Source: Taibaiella sp041660405
GTDB taxonomy: Bacteria; Bacteroidota; Bacteroidia; Chitinophagales; Chitinophagaceae
Assembly (NCBI GenBank): GCA_041660405.1
Contig: JBAZWL010000014.1
Location: 1-64,000, forward strand
DNA length: 64,000 bases
Direction of reading: 5' to 3'
The notes under the pieces were generated by a model that saw only the letters and a list, made by a program, of their open reading frames with translations, ran no database searches and was not told the origin of the DNA. The position numbers were made by a program, and so were the translations under genes. Shown here one piece after another: positions 23,614-32,853 of this stretch (the first letter of the stretch is position 1; each line of letters opens with the position of its first letter).

Positions 23614-24207
23614 TTATACTCCCTTGGATATAGGTTGCAGCCGGTTCAGCATTTTGCTAAGAAACTCTGGCGTAACGCCAATGTATGAGGCGACTTGCTT
23701 TTGTGGTAATTGCTGAATGAGAGTAGGGTATTGCTGGCAAAAATGTTCGTAACGCTCTTTGGCGGAAAGGCTAAGATTATCCAAAAGTCTGTTTTGATAA
23801 GTGATCAAAGAACGTTCCAATAACTTCCGGAAGTATCTTTCAAACTTGGGTATACGTTCAAACAATAGATCCAGATCCGTTTTTTGAATGATAAGCATTT
23901 CGCTGTTTTCAATAGCGTCTATAGTGAGTTTGCCGGGTTGCTGGTCCAACAGACTTTGCATATCGCCTATCCACCAACCTTGCGGTGCAAATTGAAGAAT
24001 ATGTTCAAATCCATTATGGTCAATAGCATAACTACGCAGGCAACCACTGGTTACAAAAGCCTGGCCTTTATGTACATCTCCTTCGTGATACAAAAATTGC
24101 TTTTGCTTCAATGTTTTAGGTTGAAACATATTCAGAAAAAAATCTTCTTCCTCGCTGGTCAGCGTAATATGTTTGTTCACATGTTGCAGGAGCAGGTCAT
24201 AATTCAT
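23614..24207 (-). CDS. Crp/Fnr-family transcriptional regulator
   Basis: 197 residues from ATG 24207 (MNYDLLLQHVNKHI); longer in-frame readings run into the terminator at 24266-24300. The cyclic-nucleotide-binding-like N-terminal domain (YHEGDVHKGQAFVTSGCLRS, SEMLIIQKTDLDLLFERIP) is followed by a C-terminal HTH (PQKQVASYIGVTPEFLSKMLNRL). It resembles the short Bacteroidota Crp-like group that lacks the canonical cAMP-binding residues. Target unknown. It is downstream of, and in line with, the paralogous membrane-protein pair. Confidence 0.9.
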   Translation of the reverse strand: MNYDLLLQHVNKHITLTSEEEDFFLNMFQPKTLKQKQFLYHEGDVHKGQAFVTSGCLRSYAIDHNGFEHILQFAPQGWWIGDMQSLLDQQPGKLTIDAIENSEMLIIQKTDLDLLFERIPKFERYFRKLLERSLITYQNRLLDNLSLSAKERYEHFCQQYPTLIQQLPQKQVASYIGVTPEFLSKMLNRLQPISKGV

Positions 24208-24265
24208 AGTCAGACGTATAATAGCGTTTTCCGAAGGTAAATAATTTTGAATTATGCTTAAAAAC

Positions 24266-24300
24266 GACGTAGCACAAATGCAAGGCATTTGTGCTACGTC
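24266..24300 (-). terminator. Terminator of the membrane-protein pair
   Basis: Perfect 15-bp stem GACGTAGCACAAATG / CATTTGTGCTACGTC with loop CAAGG and a minus-strand T-run (GTTTTTAAG), 16 bases past the stop codon at 24316. Confidence 0.85.
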
Positions 24301-24315
24301 TCAATATGGGCTTAT

Positions 24316-24729
24316 TTATTTTTGCTGTGTACCTGGATTTATCCTGTTTAGATACAGCTCATGATCTAGCCTTTTTTGTTTGGCCACTCTTTTACCCCTG
24401 AAGAATAAATACAGATTCAGGAAGAGCATAATACCGAGGTAAATGCTGAATCCGCCTATTTTAAAGCTTAAGGTTTCAATGGTGCCTTGTGTGTTTGTCA
24501 GCACTTCGTGTATTTTCAAAATGTACAAAGCAAAACCAATATTGAGCAAATAGAAACCTATGCGGAAAAGCGTGTTGGTAGCTAAAGCGATCTCTTCCCG
24601 GCCATTGAATATGTCTTTCATAAATACAATACTATTACGGAAGAGGCTATGCGCTACATACCAGGTAAGAGCCAGTACGATAGGTAAATAAATCAGATAG
24701 GCGATAACCAAAAAATTGAAGGTTTTCAT
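24316..24729 (-). CDS. Membrane protein, paralogue of the upstream gene (137 aa)
   Basis: Three or four hydrophobic helices (FLVIAYLIYLPIVLALTWYV; LFRIGFYLLNIGFALYILKI; GFSIYLGIMLFLNLYLFF) and a basic C-terminal tail. The middle block FYLLNIGFALYILKIHEVL aligns with YYLFNIGYAFLKLKTWEHV in the neighbour, so the two genes arose by tandem duplication. Function unknown. Confidence 0.75.
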   Translation of the reverse strand: MKTFNFLVIAYLIYLPIVLALTWYVAHSLFRNSIVFMKDIFNGREEIALATNTLFRIGFYLLNIGFALYILKIHEVLTNTQGTIETLSFKIGGFSIYLGIMLFLNLYLFFRGKRVAKQKRLDHELYLNRINPGTQQK

Positions 24730-24740
24730 AACGGGAAGAA

Positions 24741-25097
24741 TTAAGAAGTGAACGTTTTGTGTTTTTTAGAAAGGAAATAAATGATAAGCATATTAAAGTA
24801 ATGCGTGACGGCCAGTATTAAAATGAGCAATCCCAGATGATAGCTGACCGATGAAATAAGCTCGGCAGGTGACCGTACATGTTCCCAGGTTTTTAACTTA
24901 AGAAAGGCGTAACCAATGTTGAATAAATAATAGGCTACCAGCAAAATATTATTGATCGTATCGGTACCTTGTTCATCACCTTTATAAAGTTGAAGTATAA
25001 ATAATCTTCCGTTGCGGTGGAACATCCTGCCTATCCAGAAGATGATATAAACAGTGAGTATAATGTAAATGATGTATGCGGTGATATTGCTGTTCAT
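24741..25097 (-). CDS. Membrane protein, first of a paralogous pair (118 aa)
   Basis: Three hydrophobic helices (AYIIYIILTVYIIFWIGRMF; NILLVAYYLFNIGYAFLKL; HLGLLILILAVTHYFNMLII) and a short basic tail. Separated by 11 bases from its paralogue, so the pair is one operon. A canonical promoter with a palindromic operator lies upstream. Function unknown; I do not recognise the family. Confidence 0.75.
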   Translation of the reverse strand: MNSNITAYIIYIILTVYIIFWIGRMFHRNGRLFILQLYKGDEQGTDTINNILLVAYYLFNIGYAFLKLKTWEHVRSPAELISSVSYHLGLLILILAVTHYFNMLIIYFLSKKHKTFTS

Positions 25098-25161
25098 GGC
25101 TTTTGATTTTTGGATAATCCATGTTTGCTTTTATCTCTTCACCTTTCCTGCTTTGCTGATA

Positions 25162-25205
25162 CAAAGATAATATGTTTTTCTGAATTTTCAATAATTATTG
25201 AAAAT
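25162..25205 (-). promoter_or_regulatory. Canonical promoter with overlapping 22-bp palindrome
   Basis: On the minus strand TTG, exactly 19 bases, then TATCTTTG (complement of 25162-25169), an ideal Bacteroidota promoter. The -33 TTG lies inside ATTTTCAATAATTATTGAAAAT (reading 25184-25205 in two 11-base halves), a perfect palindrome, so a dimeric regulator bound there would block or aid polymerase. Confidence 0.65.
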
Positions 25206-25266
25206 ATTATAAAATAATCCCCCCCTTGAGGAAAAGCGATACAGAATCCTATAAAAGGTAATTCGA

Positions 25267-25274
25267 TACCTTTG
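25267..25274 (+). promoter_or_regulatory. -7 box TACCTTTG of the radical SAM gene
   Basis: Perfect TAnnTTTG, 15 bases before the GTG start at 25290. Confidence 0.5.
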
Positions 25275-25289
25275 CAAATAAATTAAAGT

Positions 25290-27491
25290 GTGCCGGCCTT
25301 GAATCAGAAAGTATTTTTAATCACTCCTCCATTTACACAGCTCAATACTCCTTATCCTGCTACAGCTTACCTTAAAGGTTTTCTGAACACAAAAGATATT
25401 GCTTCTTACCAAACGGATATGGGTATAGAAGTGATCCTGGAATTGTTTTCCGCTCATGGATTAAAGAGATTGTTTGAAGCTGTGGAACAAGGGGGTAAAC
25501 AACTTTCTGCAAATGCCCGGCGCATCGTTAAAATACAGGATGAATATATCCGCACCATTGATCCTGTTATTGCATTTTTACAGGAAAAGAATTCCACGCT
25601 GGCACATCTTATCTGCACGGGTAATTATCTCCCGGAAGCTTCCCGTTTTCAACAACTGGCCGATCTGGAATGGGCTTTTGGCACTATGGGTACAAGGGAC
25701 AAAGCCCGGCATCTGGCGACCTTGTACCTCGAAGATATTTCCGATCTTATTGTAGAAGCTATCGATCCACATTTTGGCTTTAGCCGCTATGCGGAAAGGC
25801 TTGGCCGTTCAGCCTCTACATTTGATGAGATCAATACTGCGTTGCTACAAGAGGATACCTATATTGATATTTTATTGTTTGAATTATTATCAGCAAAAAT
25901 AGAAGCACAACAACCCACACTTGTTGCCATATCAGCACCATTTCCCGGTAATCTGTACAGTGCTTTTAAATGTGGGCAATGGATTAAAAAACATCATCCC
26001 GAAATTAAAATATGCCTGGGCGGTGGCTATGCCAATACTGAATTGCGATCGCTTACAGATGTTCGCGTATTTAACTTCATCGATTATATAACCCTTGATG
26101 ATGGTGAAACGCCCATGCAAAATCTGCTGGAATATATGGAAGGCAAACGTCCTATTGAATTACTTAAAAGAACATTTGCATTAGCAGACGGAGAAGTAAC
26201 ATACTTCAATGGCTCTATACAGCCCGATTATAAACAGAAAGATGTAGGAACGCCCGATTATACAGATCTTAGATTAAATGAATACCTCTCTGTAATTGAA
26301 ATAGCAAATCCTATGCACCGCCTTTGGAGCGATGGTCGTTGGAATAAGCTTACCCTTGCCCATGGGTGCTACTGGGGTAAATGTACTTTCTGTGATATCT
26401 CTCTTGATTATATAAAAACCTATGAAGCTACTACAGCAAAGGTTTTGGTCGATCGTATTGAAGAACTAATTAAACAAACAGGACAAACCGGTTTTCACTT
26501 TGTAGATGAAGCTGCACCGCCGGCATTGATGCGAGAACTTGCGCTGGAAATTTTGCGCCGCAAGCTTACCGTAATATGGTGGACCAATATAAGATTTGAA
26601 AAAAGCTTTACCCGCGACCTCTGTTTGTTATTAGCAGCATCTGGTTGTATCGCTATATCCGGTGGCCTGGAAGTAGCTTCAGATCGCTTGCTGGAACTCA
26701 TTCAGAAGGGCGTTACCGTAGAACAAGTTGCTAAGGTTGCTGCCCATTTTACAGAAGCCGGTATTATGGTACACGCTTACCTCATGTATGGCTTTCCTAC
26801 GCAAACGGCACAGGAAACAATTGATGCGCTGGAAGTAGTACGTCAGTTGTTTATGTTAGGTGTGGTGCAGTCTGGCTTCTGGCATCAATTTGCTATGACG
26901 GCGCATAGTCCGGTGGGTATGAATCCCGAATATTTTAAAGTAAAAAAGGTAACGGAAGCAATAGGAGCTTTTGCCAACAACGATATTGAACATATTGACC
27001 CTGCAGGCGACCATGATCGCTTTAGTGCAGGCTTACGTAAGTCGCTGTTTAATTATATGCATGGTATCTGTTTTGATTTTCCACTACAGGAATGGTTTGA
27101 GTTTAAGGTGCCCCGTACCCGTATTGCTCCTGATTATATAGAAGCTGCCCTGGATAATCAACAGGAGAAGGATATCAAGGCAAGCACAAAAGTAGTGTGG
27201 TTGGGTGGTGATGTTTCTTTGCAGATACAACAACGCAGTAAAAAAGGTCGCTCATTTAGTACCTGCCAACTTGTTGTGACCAACAAAAGAGAGGAAGTGA
27301 AAATTACCATTGATGAGGTTGATGGTAAATGGCTTGAAGAATGGTTGCCCAAACTAAAAGCCAGCAACGACAGTGTGTTTAACTACGGATCGCTGGCGGC
27401 AGATTATGAAATCCATGGCAGGGACTTTGAAATACTTTGGCAAAGCCCCGCTGTAGATGAACTTAGGCAATTAGGGCTACTTGTACTTTAA
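25290..27491 (+). CDS. B12-binding-type radical SAM protein with CX4CX2C cluster motif
   Basis: 733 residues from GTG 25290. Residues ~180-300 match a cobalamin-binding-like Rossmann region (LVAISAPFPGNLYSAFKCG, ICLGGGYANTEL, DYITLDDGE). The radical SAM core follows, with HGCYWGKCTFCD (Cys360, Cys365, Cys368), giving CX4CX2C rather than the usual CX3CX2C. Later GGLEVASDRLL and YGFPTQTAQE fit the TIM-barrel. The N-terminal ~170 and C-terminal ~150 residues are family-specific. Monocistronic, with no obvious precursor peptide or partner enzyme. The reaction cannot be assigned. Confidence 0.85.
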   Translation: MPALNQKVFLITPPFTQLNTPYPATAYLKGFLNTKDIASYQTDMGIEVILELFSAHGLKRLFEAVEQGGKQLSANARRIVKIQDEYIRTIDPVIAFLQEKNSTLAHLICTGNYLPEASRFQQLADLEWAFGTMGTRDKARHLATLYLEDISDLIVEAIDPHFGFSRYAERLGRSASTFDEINTALLQEDTYIDILLFELLSAKIEAQQPTLVAISAPFPGNLYSAFKCGQWIKKHHPEIKICLGGGYANTELRSLTDVRVFNFIDYITLDDGETPMQNLLEYMEGKRPIELLKRTFALADGEVTYFNGSIQPDYKQKDVGTPDYTDLRLNEYLSVIEIANPMHRLWSDGRWNKLTLAHGCYWGKCTFCDISLDYIKTYEATTAKVLVDRIEELIKQTGQTGFHFVDEAAPPALMRELALEILRRKLTVIWWTNIRFEKSFTRDLCLLLAASGCIAISGGLEVASDRLLELIQKGVTVEQVAKVAAHFTEAGIMVHAYLMYGFPTQTAQETIDALEVVRQLFMLGVVQSGFWHQFAMTAHSPVGMNPEYFKVKKVTEAIGAFANNDIEHIDPAGDHDRFSAGLRKSLFNYMHGICFDFPLQEWFEFKVPRTRIAPDYIEAALDNQQEKDIKASTKVVWLGGDVSLQIQQRSKKGRSFSTCQLVVTNKREEVKITIDEVDGKWLEEWLPKLKASNDSVFNYGSLAADYEIHGRDFEILWQSPAVDELRQLGLLVL

Positions 27492-27545
27492 GCTGCACAC
27501 CTCAATTGGAAAGCTCTTAAATAGCTTAAGCACATGCTTCAATAA

Positions 27546-27575
27546 CAAAGGACTTTCCATTTGGAAAGTCCTTTG
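27546..27575 (+). terminator. Terminator of the radical SAM gene
   Basis: Perfect 13-bp stem CAAAGGACTTTCC / GGAAAGTCCTTTG, loop ATTT. It also faces the end of the histone-like gene, so it may act in both directions. Confidence 0.8.
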
Positions 27576-27595
27576 TACATTTCAAAAAGAAAAAA

Positions 27596-27775
27596 TTAGT
27601 CTTCTTTATTTTTCAATGCAGTCACTTCATTACGAATCTCCTGGGCTAAGGCTTTGATCTCTTGCATGCCACCACGTACGCGGGTACCTGCAGCTTTGCT
27701 ACCTTTGTTGTAGAATTTGTCAGCATCAGCTTCGATGGAAGCGAGGAGTTCTTTTAATTGATTGAATTTTTCCAT
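27596..27775 (-). CDS. Histone H1-like small protein (59 aa)
   Basis: A short minus-strand gene reading MEKFNQLKELLASIEADADK, then FYNKGSKAAGTRVRGGMQEI, then KALAQEIRNEVTALKNKED. The helical N-terminus and the KGSKAAGTRVRGGMQEIK block are typical of the short histone H1/Hc1-like proteins encoded across Bacteroidota, presumed DNA-binding. It has its own promoter (27795-27802). Below the length most gene finders keep, but supported by promoter, family match and absence of a competing frame. Confidence 0.9.
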   Translation of the reverse strand: MEKFNQLKELLASIEADADKFYNKGSKAAGTRVRGGMQEIKALAQEIRNEVTALKNKED

Positions 27776-27794
27776 TTTTATGATTTTATGTTTG

Positions 27795-27802
27795 CAAATA
27801 TA
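27795..27802 (-). promoter_or_regulatory. -7 box TATATTTG of the histone-like gene
   Basis: Perfect TAnnTTTG on the minus strand, 19 bases before the ATG at 27775. Confidence 0.55.
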
Positions 27803-27940
27803 TAATTCTGCTTGAAAAAGCCATAAAAATTAGTTTTCCACATTTTTCGACCGGGTGTGAATATCCAAATAAAATAAAAAAATCCGGTCAACATTTATGA
27901 ATCACGTTTGTTTCCCTAAGTAGCCGAATAATACCAGATT

Positions 27941-28363
27941 ATGATAACAACGCTTGAAATGGAACAACTCATCTATAAAGACCCAGCCCATACTGCAGAA
28001 AATACGGATTGGATAGAGCGGTTCTATGAGCTTTGGATGGAGCGGTATCATGCGCTGAATATAGTAAAATCTCCAAGCCAGGTCATGAAGCTAAGCAAGT
28101 CTGTATTGCTTGAATTGTTGCGCAAGCATAGGTTTGACGAGTTGCATCTCTTTAAAATTCATGAAGGTGCTAATGTATTTGCACTTTTAAAAGATAAAGG
28201 AAATGGCTATTGGTCGTACCAGTTTGTTATTATTTATCAGTCAGAGCCTGAAAAAATTGTACAGTGCTGCAATACCGTAGAAGAAGTAAAAGATCATTTT
28301 AACCATAAAGAACCCATTTTAGAAATACCCTTACCCAACGACAGGAAGTACCTTGAAGATTAA
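27941..28363 (+). CDS. Hypothetical cytoplasmic protein (140 aa)
   Basis: No signal peptide or membrane helix. Helical N-terminal half (WIERFYELWMERYHAL) and a mixed C-terminal half (HEGANVFALLKDKGNGYWSYQFVIIYQSEPE). Family not recognised. Strong terminator 26 bases after the stop; stands alone. Confidence 0.65.
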   Translation: MITTLEMEQLIYKDPAHTAENTDWIERFYELWMERYHALNIVKSPSQVMKLSKSVLLELLRKHRFDELHLFKIHEGANVFALLKDKGNGYWSYQFVIIYQSEPEKIVQCCNTVEEVKDHFNHKEPILEIPLPNDRKYLED

Positions 28364-28389
28364 AATGCACTTGTAAATTATCATAAATG

Positions 28390-28418
28390 AAACGCCACTG
28401 AATTAGTCAGTGGCGTTT
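28390..28418 (+). terminator. Terminator after the 140-aa gene
   Basis: Perfect 12-bp stem AAACGCCACTGA / TCAGTGGCGTTT, loop ATTAG, followed by TTTTCG. Confidence 0.85.
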
Positions 28419-28804
28419 TTTCGTGCTTAAGGGGAATTGCCTGAATGTATGCTTTATGTAAATGTTTGAATGATAGTCGTTTGTAAATACGAGCCAACGC
28501 TGAAATTTTTTATAAGGCAAGATATTTATTTTTTGGCATGCTTTTTGCATAAGGTATGTTGGTGCCATAGTTTTGGTGTTTGGTTTAAAAGGCTTCCTCT
28601 TTCCAGGGGAAGCCAAATTTGTTTTTAGGGAGACTGCAACGAACGTGAAATGATTTTCAGGTAAATTATTACTACAATAGTCGTGTACCCCTGAATGATT
28701 GAAATTCAGCGTTTGGAAGTGAAGTGCATTCCTTATCAAACAGATTAGGTTATCAACTACAGCAATACGTACTTAATCATGGAACAGATAGTGGGTATTG
28801 ATCA
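28419..28804. other. Gene-free stretch with one hairpin
   Basis: No credible gene. A minus-strand open frame across 28407-28739 would start without a promoter and run through the terminator above. A hairpin GGCTTCC...GGGAAGCC lies at 28591-28614. Confidence 0.5.
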
Positions 28805-29674
28805 TTATTTCCATCTTTTACCCAATGCAAGGCCTACAAAGAATGAAGCCTGGTAAGGATAAGCTTTGCGTTCTGCCATGATCTCTATTTTAGAAGAATA
28901 GAAAGCAATGTTACCACCGATGGTAATGGTTTTTACAAAAGATCGCGGCTTATCAGGTTCAATAGCAAAAGCCAGCTCGGCAAATAGACCGGGAATATAT
29001 TTTATCTCATTAAGCCCTTTGCTCCATTTTTCACTCCCTAGTATCGAGGCTGGTTGCAGGAACTTATCTGCATTATCATTGCTGTATCTTTCGGTCTGAA
29101 CGTGGGCTATTTCTTCCGGTATGTATTCAACGTAAATGAGGTTAAGGTAAGATGGCTTGAGTAAGGCCAATGCAGGTCCCATGGCATATCGCAGGCTGAT
29201 GGACATATTGCCGTCGAGCAACGCAGGAAATACTAATTGCTCTCTGCCATATCCCAATTGTAAGGTATAAGCATTATTGACTTTCCCGAAAATGTAAGGT
29301 GTACTTTTGCCTAAGTAAGTATAGGTAGTTCCGGTACGTTGCTGTTTGGCTTCTTTCTCATGTTTGATCTCTGAAAAATGCAAAGACCATAAAGTTTTCT
29401 TACCGGCCGATCTTTGTTTTAAATATAAAAGTCCACCGCTCCAGCCATTGGTATTGAGCCTGCCTGATAAAGATAATGCATGCGTATAATTGCTGTCAAG
29501 CCCCCATTGCAAAATGTGATCCTTCCATTTTTTTACGGCACTTACCTTCTTTTCACCCTTTTCTTTTACAGACATTAATTGTTCTTTACTCCCATCCCAG
29601 ACAGAAGGTTTATCCTGGCTGTAACAGAAGGAAACTATAAAGAAGCAAAATAAAAATACGATACATTTTTTCAT
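28805..29674 (-). CDS. Secreted, probably outer-membrane beta-barrel protein (289 aa)
   Basis: Start 29674 (MKKCIVFLFCFFIVSFCYS, then Q) gives a clean signal peptide; an upstream in-frame ATG at 29698 would bury it. The body shows alternating hydrophobic strands (GGLLYLKQRS, YTLQLGYGREQLVF, MSISLRYAMGPALALL, ITIGGNIAFYSSKIEIMAE) and ends in a strand (ASFFVGLALGKRWK), as outer-membrane barrels do. Family not recognised. Divergent from the next gene, 75 bases apart. Confidence 0.7.
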   Translation of the reverse strand: MKKCIVFLFCFFIVSFCYSQDKPSVWDGSKEQLMSVKEKGEKKVSAVKKWKDHILQWGLDSNYTHALSLSGRLNTNGWSGGLLYLKQRSAGKKTLWSLHFSEIKHEKEAKQQRTGTTYTYLGKSTPYIFGKVNNAYTLQLGYGREQLVFPALLDGNMSISLRYAMGPALALLKPSYLNLIYVEYIPEEIAHVQTERYSNDNADKFLQPASILGSEKWSKGLNEIKYIPGLFAELAFAIEPDKPRSFVKTITIGGNIAFYSSKIEIMAERKAYPYQASFFVGLALGKRWK

Positions 29675-29749
29675 GGTGATGAAATAACAAGGCTGCAATG
29701 TTACATAAATTAAAATAATTTATCCATTTTTGCAGCCGCACATGTACCC

Positions 29750-32700
29750 ATGATCATAAATAAAAAGTTTTTATCCTATCCATGTTTTGTTCTCCTGTTT
29801 TGCTCTTTCCTTGCCATAGGAATACAGTCTGCATCCGCCCAGGAGGTGCATGCTTTCAATCGTTTTCAATATCATAACTATAGCTGGAAAGCCTTGCACA
29901 CAGAGGCATTCCATGTCTTTTTCCCTAAGGGTTACGATAGCCTGGCCAGTTTTGCATCTGTGCAATTACCCGATATAATGGCTGAGGTAAAAAAGGATAT
30001 AGGTACAGATATCAAAAGCACCCCCAACCTGATCATTTACCCATCGCCCGATCAATTGTATGAATCCAATATAGGTTTGTATGAAACGCAGATACAAACC
30101 TTTCCCACTATTAATCTCAAAGGAAGTAGGGTAGTAGTGGCTTTCGATGGTTCTTGGGAGCATTTCAGGTTACAGCTAAAAGAAGCCTGGGTAAGGCTTA
30201 GCTGGGAAGAACAATTTAAAAATGATGCAGAGGAACAGTTGACCAACAGGAAACAGCTTATGCCTTCCTGGTTTAAAAAAGGATGTACTCGATATTTTAC
30301 CAAAGGCTGGGGTATCTATGATGAAGACGCTTTGGAACAGGTTTTTAAACAGCAACCATTGGATTGGGAAGCGCTCATAAGCAGGAACGAAAGCCTTGCA
30401 GGGCAAGCATTCTGTTATTTCCTGTCCAAAAAATATCGTAACGATGCTGCAAAGCAAATATTATTTCAATTAAGACAGGGAAAATCGCTTGGCAAAGCTG
30501 CAAGGCTCATTACCAAGCGCAAGTTGGACACATTGAAAGCACAATGCTTTAATTTTTATCAACAGCGTTATATCGATCCTTCAAATGATAATTTTATAAC
30601 AGCAGATACGCTGGGATCTTTCCTGGAAAAGACTTACAAGGGACAGTTGTTTTCTTTAGCTTATAATGAAGACAGCAGTTATGTATTTTTCATTATCGCA
30701 AAAGATAACCATAGGGAAATCTACTTAGCCCAAACTAAGGTATTACGAAATGGCAAAGAAGAAGTGAAACCATTTGCAAAATATAGTATGCCTCCCTGGC
30801 TCGATGATTTTTCCAAAGATCCTTATCCGGTCATGCATTGGAAGCAAACCAATGGTGTTGACATAGTGCTGCCGGTTAAAGGAAAGATGCTCTTACAACA
30901 TTACAATCTTCATGGAGTACTCACAGGCACTGACGTACTTTATGGTATAGATGGCATAAATGAAATAGAGGAATGGAACAAAGATTTCCTGCTTTCCGCT
31001 TACCGGAAAGGGAGAAGTGATATTATATCTTATGATCCGCAAAGGTTACGGTACAAAGCGTGGACCGGTGATCAGGCCGATCATACCGAATTGACTTTAT
31101 CTGAAAAAGATGGCATGATTGCTTACCGTTCCGGATATCCTGCAGATAGCCTCTATCACAAGGATTCACTGGCCAAAGATTATGGTATCTATACTCAATC
31201 GGTACAAGGTGAAGCAAAGTTAATTGCCAAAACAAAGGACAAACAGATCACCAGAGATTCTGCTTACATTACCTGGCATGATCCGAAGGCTATAGATATT
31301 AATGCAGTCGGTATTGCCACTACAATAAATGGCTTCATCCAGGCAGATACAGTTTCCCTTCAAGACATTTCATCAGTTCAACATCCAACATCCAACATCC
31401 AAAACTCCCTTACGCCTTGGTTGAAAGAATATCTTGCAGAACAAAAGAAAAAAGATAGCATCAATAACCTGTTGCTGAAATTAAAAAAACAGGATGTCTC
31501 TGTATTGAAAAATATTTTGAATCCTGGTGATAGCAAAGCTGCTGCACAAATGCATGAGGACAGCGTCCGGAAAGCGTTGGCTTATACACCTAAAAAAATA
31601 AGGCCATATATCCTGCAACTATTCAGTGCTTATTTTTCTGCAAAAGTCAATAACGATTATTACATCAATCGCTATCAGCCGTTTGGGGCATACTTGGGTA
31701 CTTTTAAATTTCCTGAAGTGGGTGCTATGGCACAAGGTGGATTCAGTGATCTTTTTGATAACCATCATTTCAATATTGGTTACCGTTTACCTGCCGGTGC
31801 GGAGGGCAGCGACTTTTTTGTACGTTATGAAAACACTGCAAAGAAGCTGGACTGGCATATATTGTTTTTCCGGAAAGTAGAAAGCCTGCAACCTGATCCA
31901 CAAAGGGATTGGAAGGATAACCAGGGCAATCCGTATCCGCAGGCAGCTAAAGTAAAGACGCACTACTATGAGCTTGGTTTTCACTATCCCCTGCATTACG
32001 ATTGGTCCCTTGATTTTACCACGGCTGCAAGGCGCGACAGAACAGTATTCCTGGCTACAGACCGCTATAGTCTGAACTATGCAGCTTTGCAAACCTGGTG
32101 GAGCATCAGTACACTATCGCTTGCTGTACATAAGCTTCAGCCTACTATTCCGTTTTTATATAAAGGTTGGGAAGCCAAAGCCACGTTGGATGTTATGGCT
32201 TCTACAGGTAAAGCGTCAACAGTTGTGTATGGTACACAATTAAAGCTGGCTTATCATCAGCCTTTGATCAAAGATATTACCCTTGTAGCGCAGGTACAGG
32301 CTGGCTATAGCGGCGGGGAAAGTAAGATCCTGTACAACTTTGGTGGATTGGATAACAACATTGTACCCAGGGTGGATACCTCGGTGCGCTTTGGGCAGGA
32401 TGCCGGTTATGCATTCCAGACATTGGTTACCCCGTTTAGAGGTTATGAGCAAAACCGTATTTACGGTAGCCGCTATGGATTGTTGAACCTGGATGTTTAT
32501 TTCCCTTTATTCAGGAGCCTGATCCCTTTAAAAACTTCTTTTGGCGCCGTGAATAATCTGCAGCTGGGGCTCTTTATGGACGTCGCAATGGCCGGTCAGC
32601 AGTATATGCCTGCTGGAATGAAATCCACGCTTTCCGCTTATGGTTTTAGTGCAAGAACAATGCTGGCAGGCTATCCTATACGTTTTGATATGGCATGGCC

Positions 32701-32752
32701 GGGCAGCTTTGACCAAAAACCGGTATGGTACCTTTCGCTTACCATTAAATAA
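29750..32752 (+). CDS. Large outer-membrane protein with peptidase-MA-like N-terminus and surface-antigen barrel
   Basis: 1000 residues. A signal peptide (ends SASAQ) precedes an ~250-residue region resembling the peptidase MA/TolB-associated domain (HAFNRFQYHNYSWKALHTEAFHVFFPKGYDSLA). Where relatives carry an HExxH zinc motif, this protein reads KEAWVRLSWEE, so it is probably not an active protease. A propeller-like middle follows. The last ~330 residues look like a BamA/D15-type barrel (NIGYRLPAGAEGSDFF, PFRGYEQNRIYGSRYGLLNLDVYFPLF) ending in a terminal strand WYLSLTIK. Function unknown. Confidence 0.75.
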   Translation: MIINKKFLSYPCFVLLFCSFLAIGIQSASAQEVHAFNRFQYHNYSWKALHTEAFHVFFPKGYDSLASFASVQLPDIMAEVKKDIGTDIKSTPNLIIYPSPDQLYESNIGLYETQIQTFPTINLKGSRVVVAFDGSWEHFRLQLKEAWVRLSWEEQFKNDAEEQLTNRKQLMPSWFKKGCTRYFTKGWGIYDEDALEQVFKQQPLDWEALISRNESLAGQAFCYFLSKKYRNDAAKQILFQLRQGKSLGKAARLITKRKLDTLKAQCFNFYQQRYIDPSNDNFITADTLGSFLEKTYKGQLFSLAYNEDSSYVFFIIAKDNHREIYLAQTKVLRNGKEEVKPFAKYSMPPWLDDFSKDPYPVMHWKQTNGVDIVLPVKGKMLLQHYNLHGVLTGTDVLYGIDGINEIEEWNKDFLLSAYRKGRSDIISYDPQRLRYKAWTGDQADHTELTLSEKDGMIAYRSGYPADSLYHKDSLAKDYGIYTQSVQGEAKLIAKTKDKQITRDSAYITWHDPKAIDINAVGIATTINGFIQADTVSLQDISSVQHPTSNIQNSLTPWLKEYLAEQKKKDSINNLLLKLKKQDVSVLKNILNPGDSKAAAQMHEDSVRKALAYTPKKIRPYILQLFSAYFSAKVNNDYYINRYQPFGAYLGTFKFPEVGAMAQGGFSDLFDNHHFNIGYRLPAGAEGSDFFVRYENTAKKLDWHILFFRKVESLQPDPQRDWKDNQGNPYPQAAKVKTHYYELGFHYPLHYDWSLDFTTAARRDRTVFLATDRYSLNYAALQTWWSISTLSLAVHKLQPTIPFLYKGWEAKATLDVMASTGKASTVVYGTQLKLAYHQPLIKDITLVAQVQAGYSGGESKILYNFGGLDNNIVPRVDTSVRFGQDAGYAFQTLVTPFRGYEQNRIYGSRYGLLNLDVYFPLFRSLIPLKTSFGAVNNLQLGLFMDVAMAGQQYMPAGMKSTLSAYGFSARTMLAGYPIRFDMAWPGSFDQKPVWYLSLTIK

Positions 32753-32823
32753 TCATATTGCGGTGGGTAGATGGAAAATATGTCCCCCCATAAATATGGG
32801 ATAAAAATTAAACACGAATTAAT

Positions 32824-32853
32824 TTGAAGTTTTAGGAAGTCTTTCTACATTTG
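32824..32853 (+). promoter_or_regulatory. Canonical promoter with a ~270-base leader
   Basis: TTG (32824-32826), exactly 19 bases, then TACATTTG (32846-32853). The next gene starts at 33134, so the leader would be ~270 bases. The leader has a short GC-rich hairpin zone (GGCCACGAGGCCCGGG near 32974) but no known riboswitch that I can identify. Confidence 0.55.

Noticed and set aside
28407..28739. 110-codon minus-strand open frame
   Set aside because: It runs into the terminator of the preceding gene, has no -7 box and no recognisable protein features.
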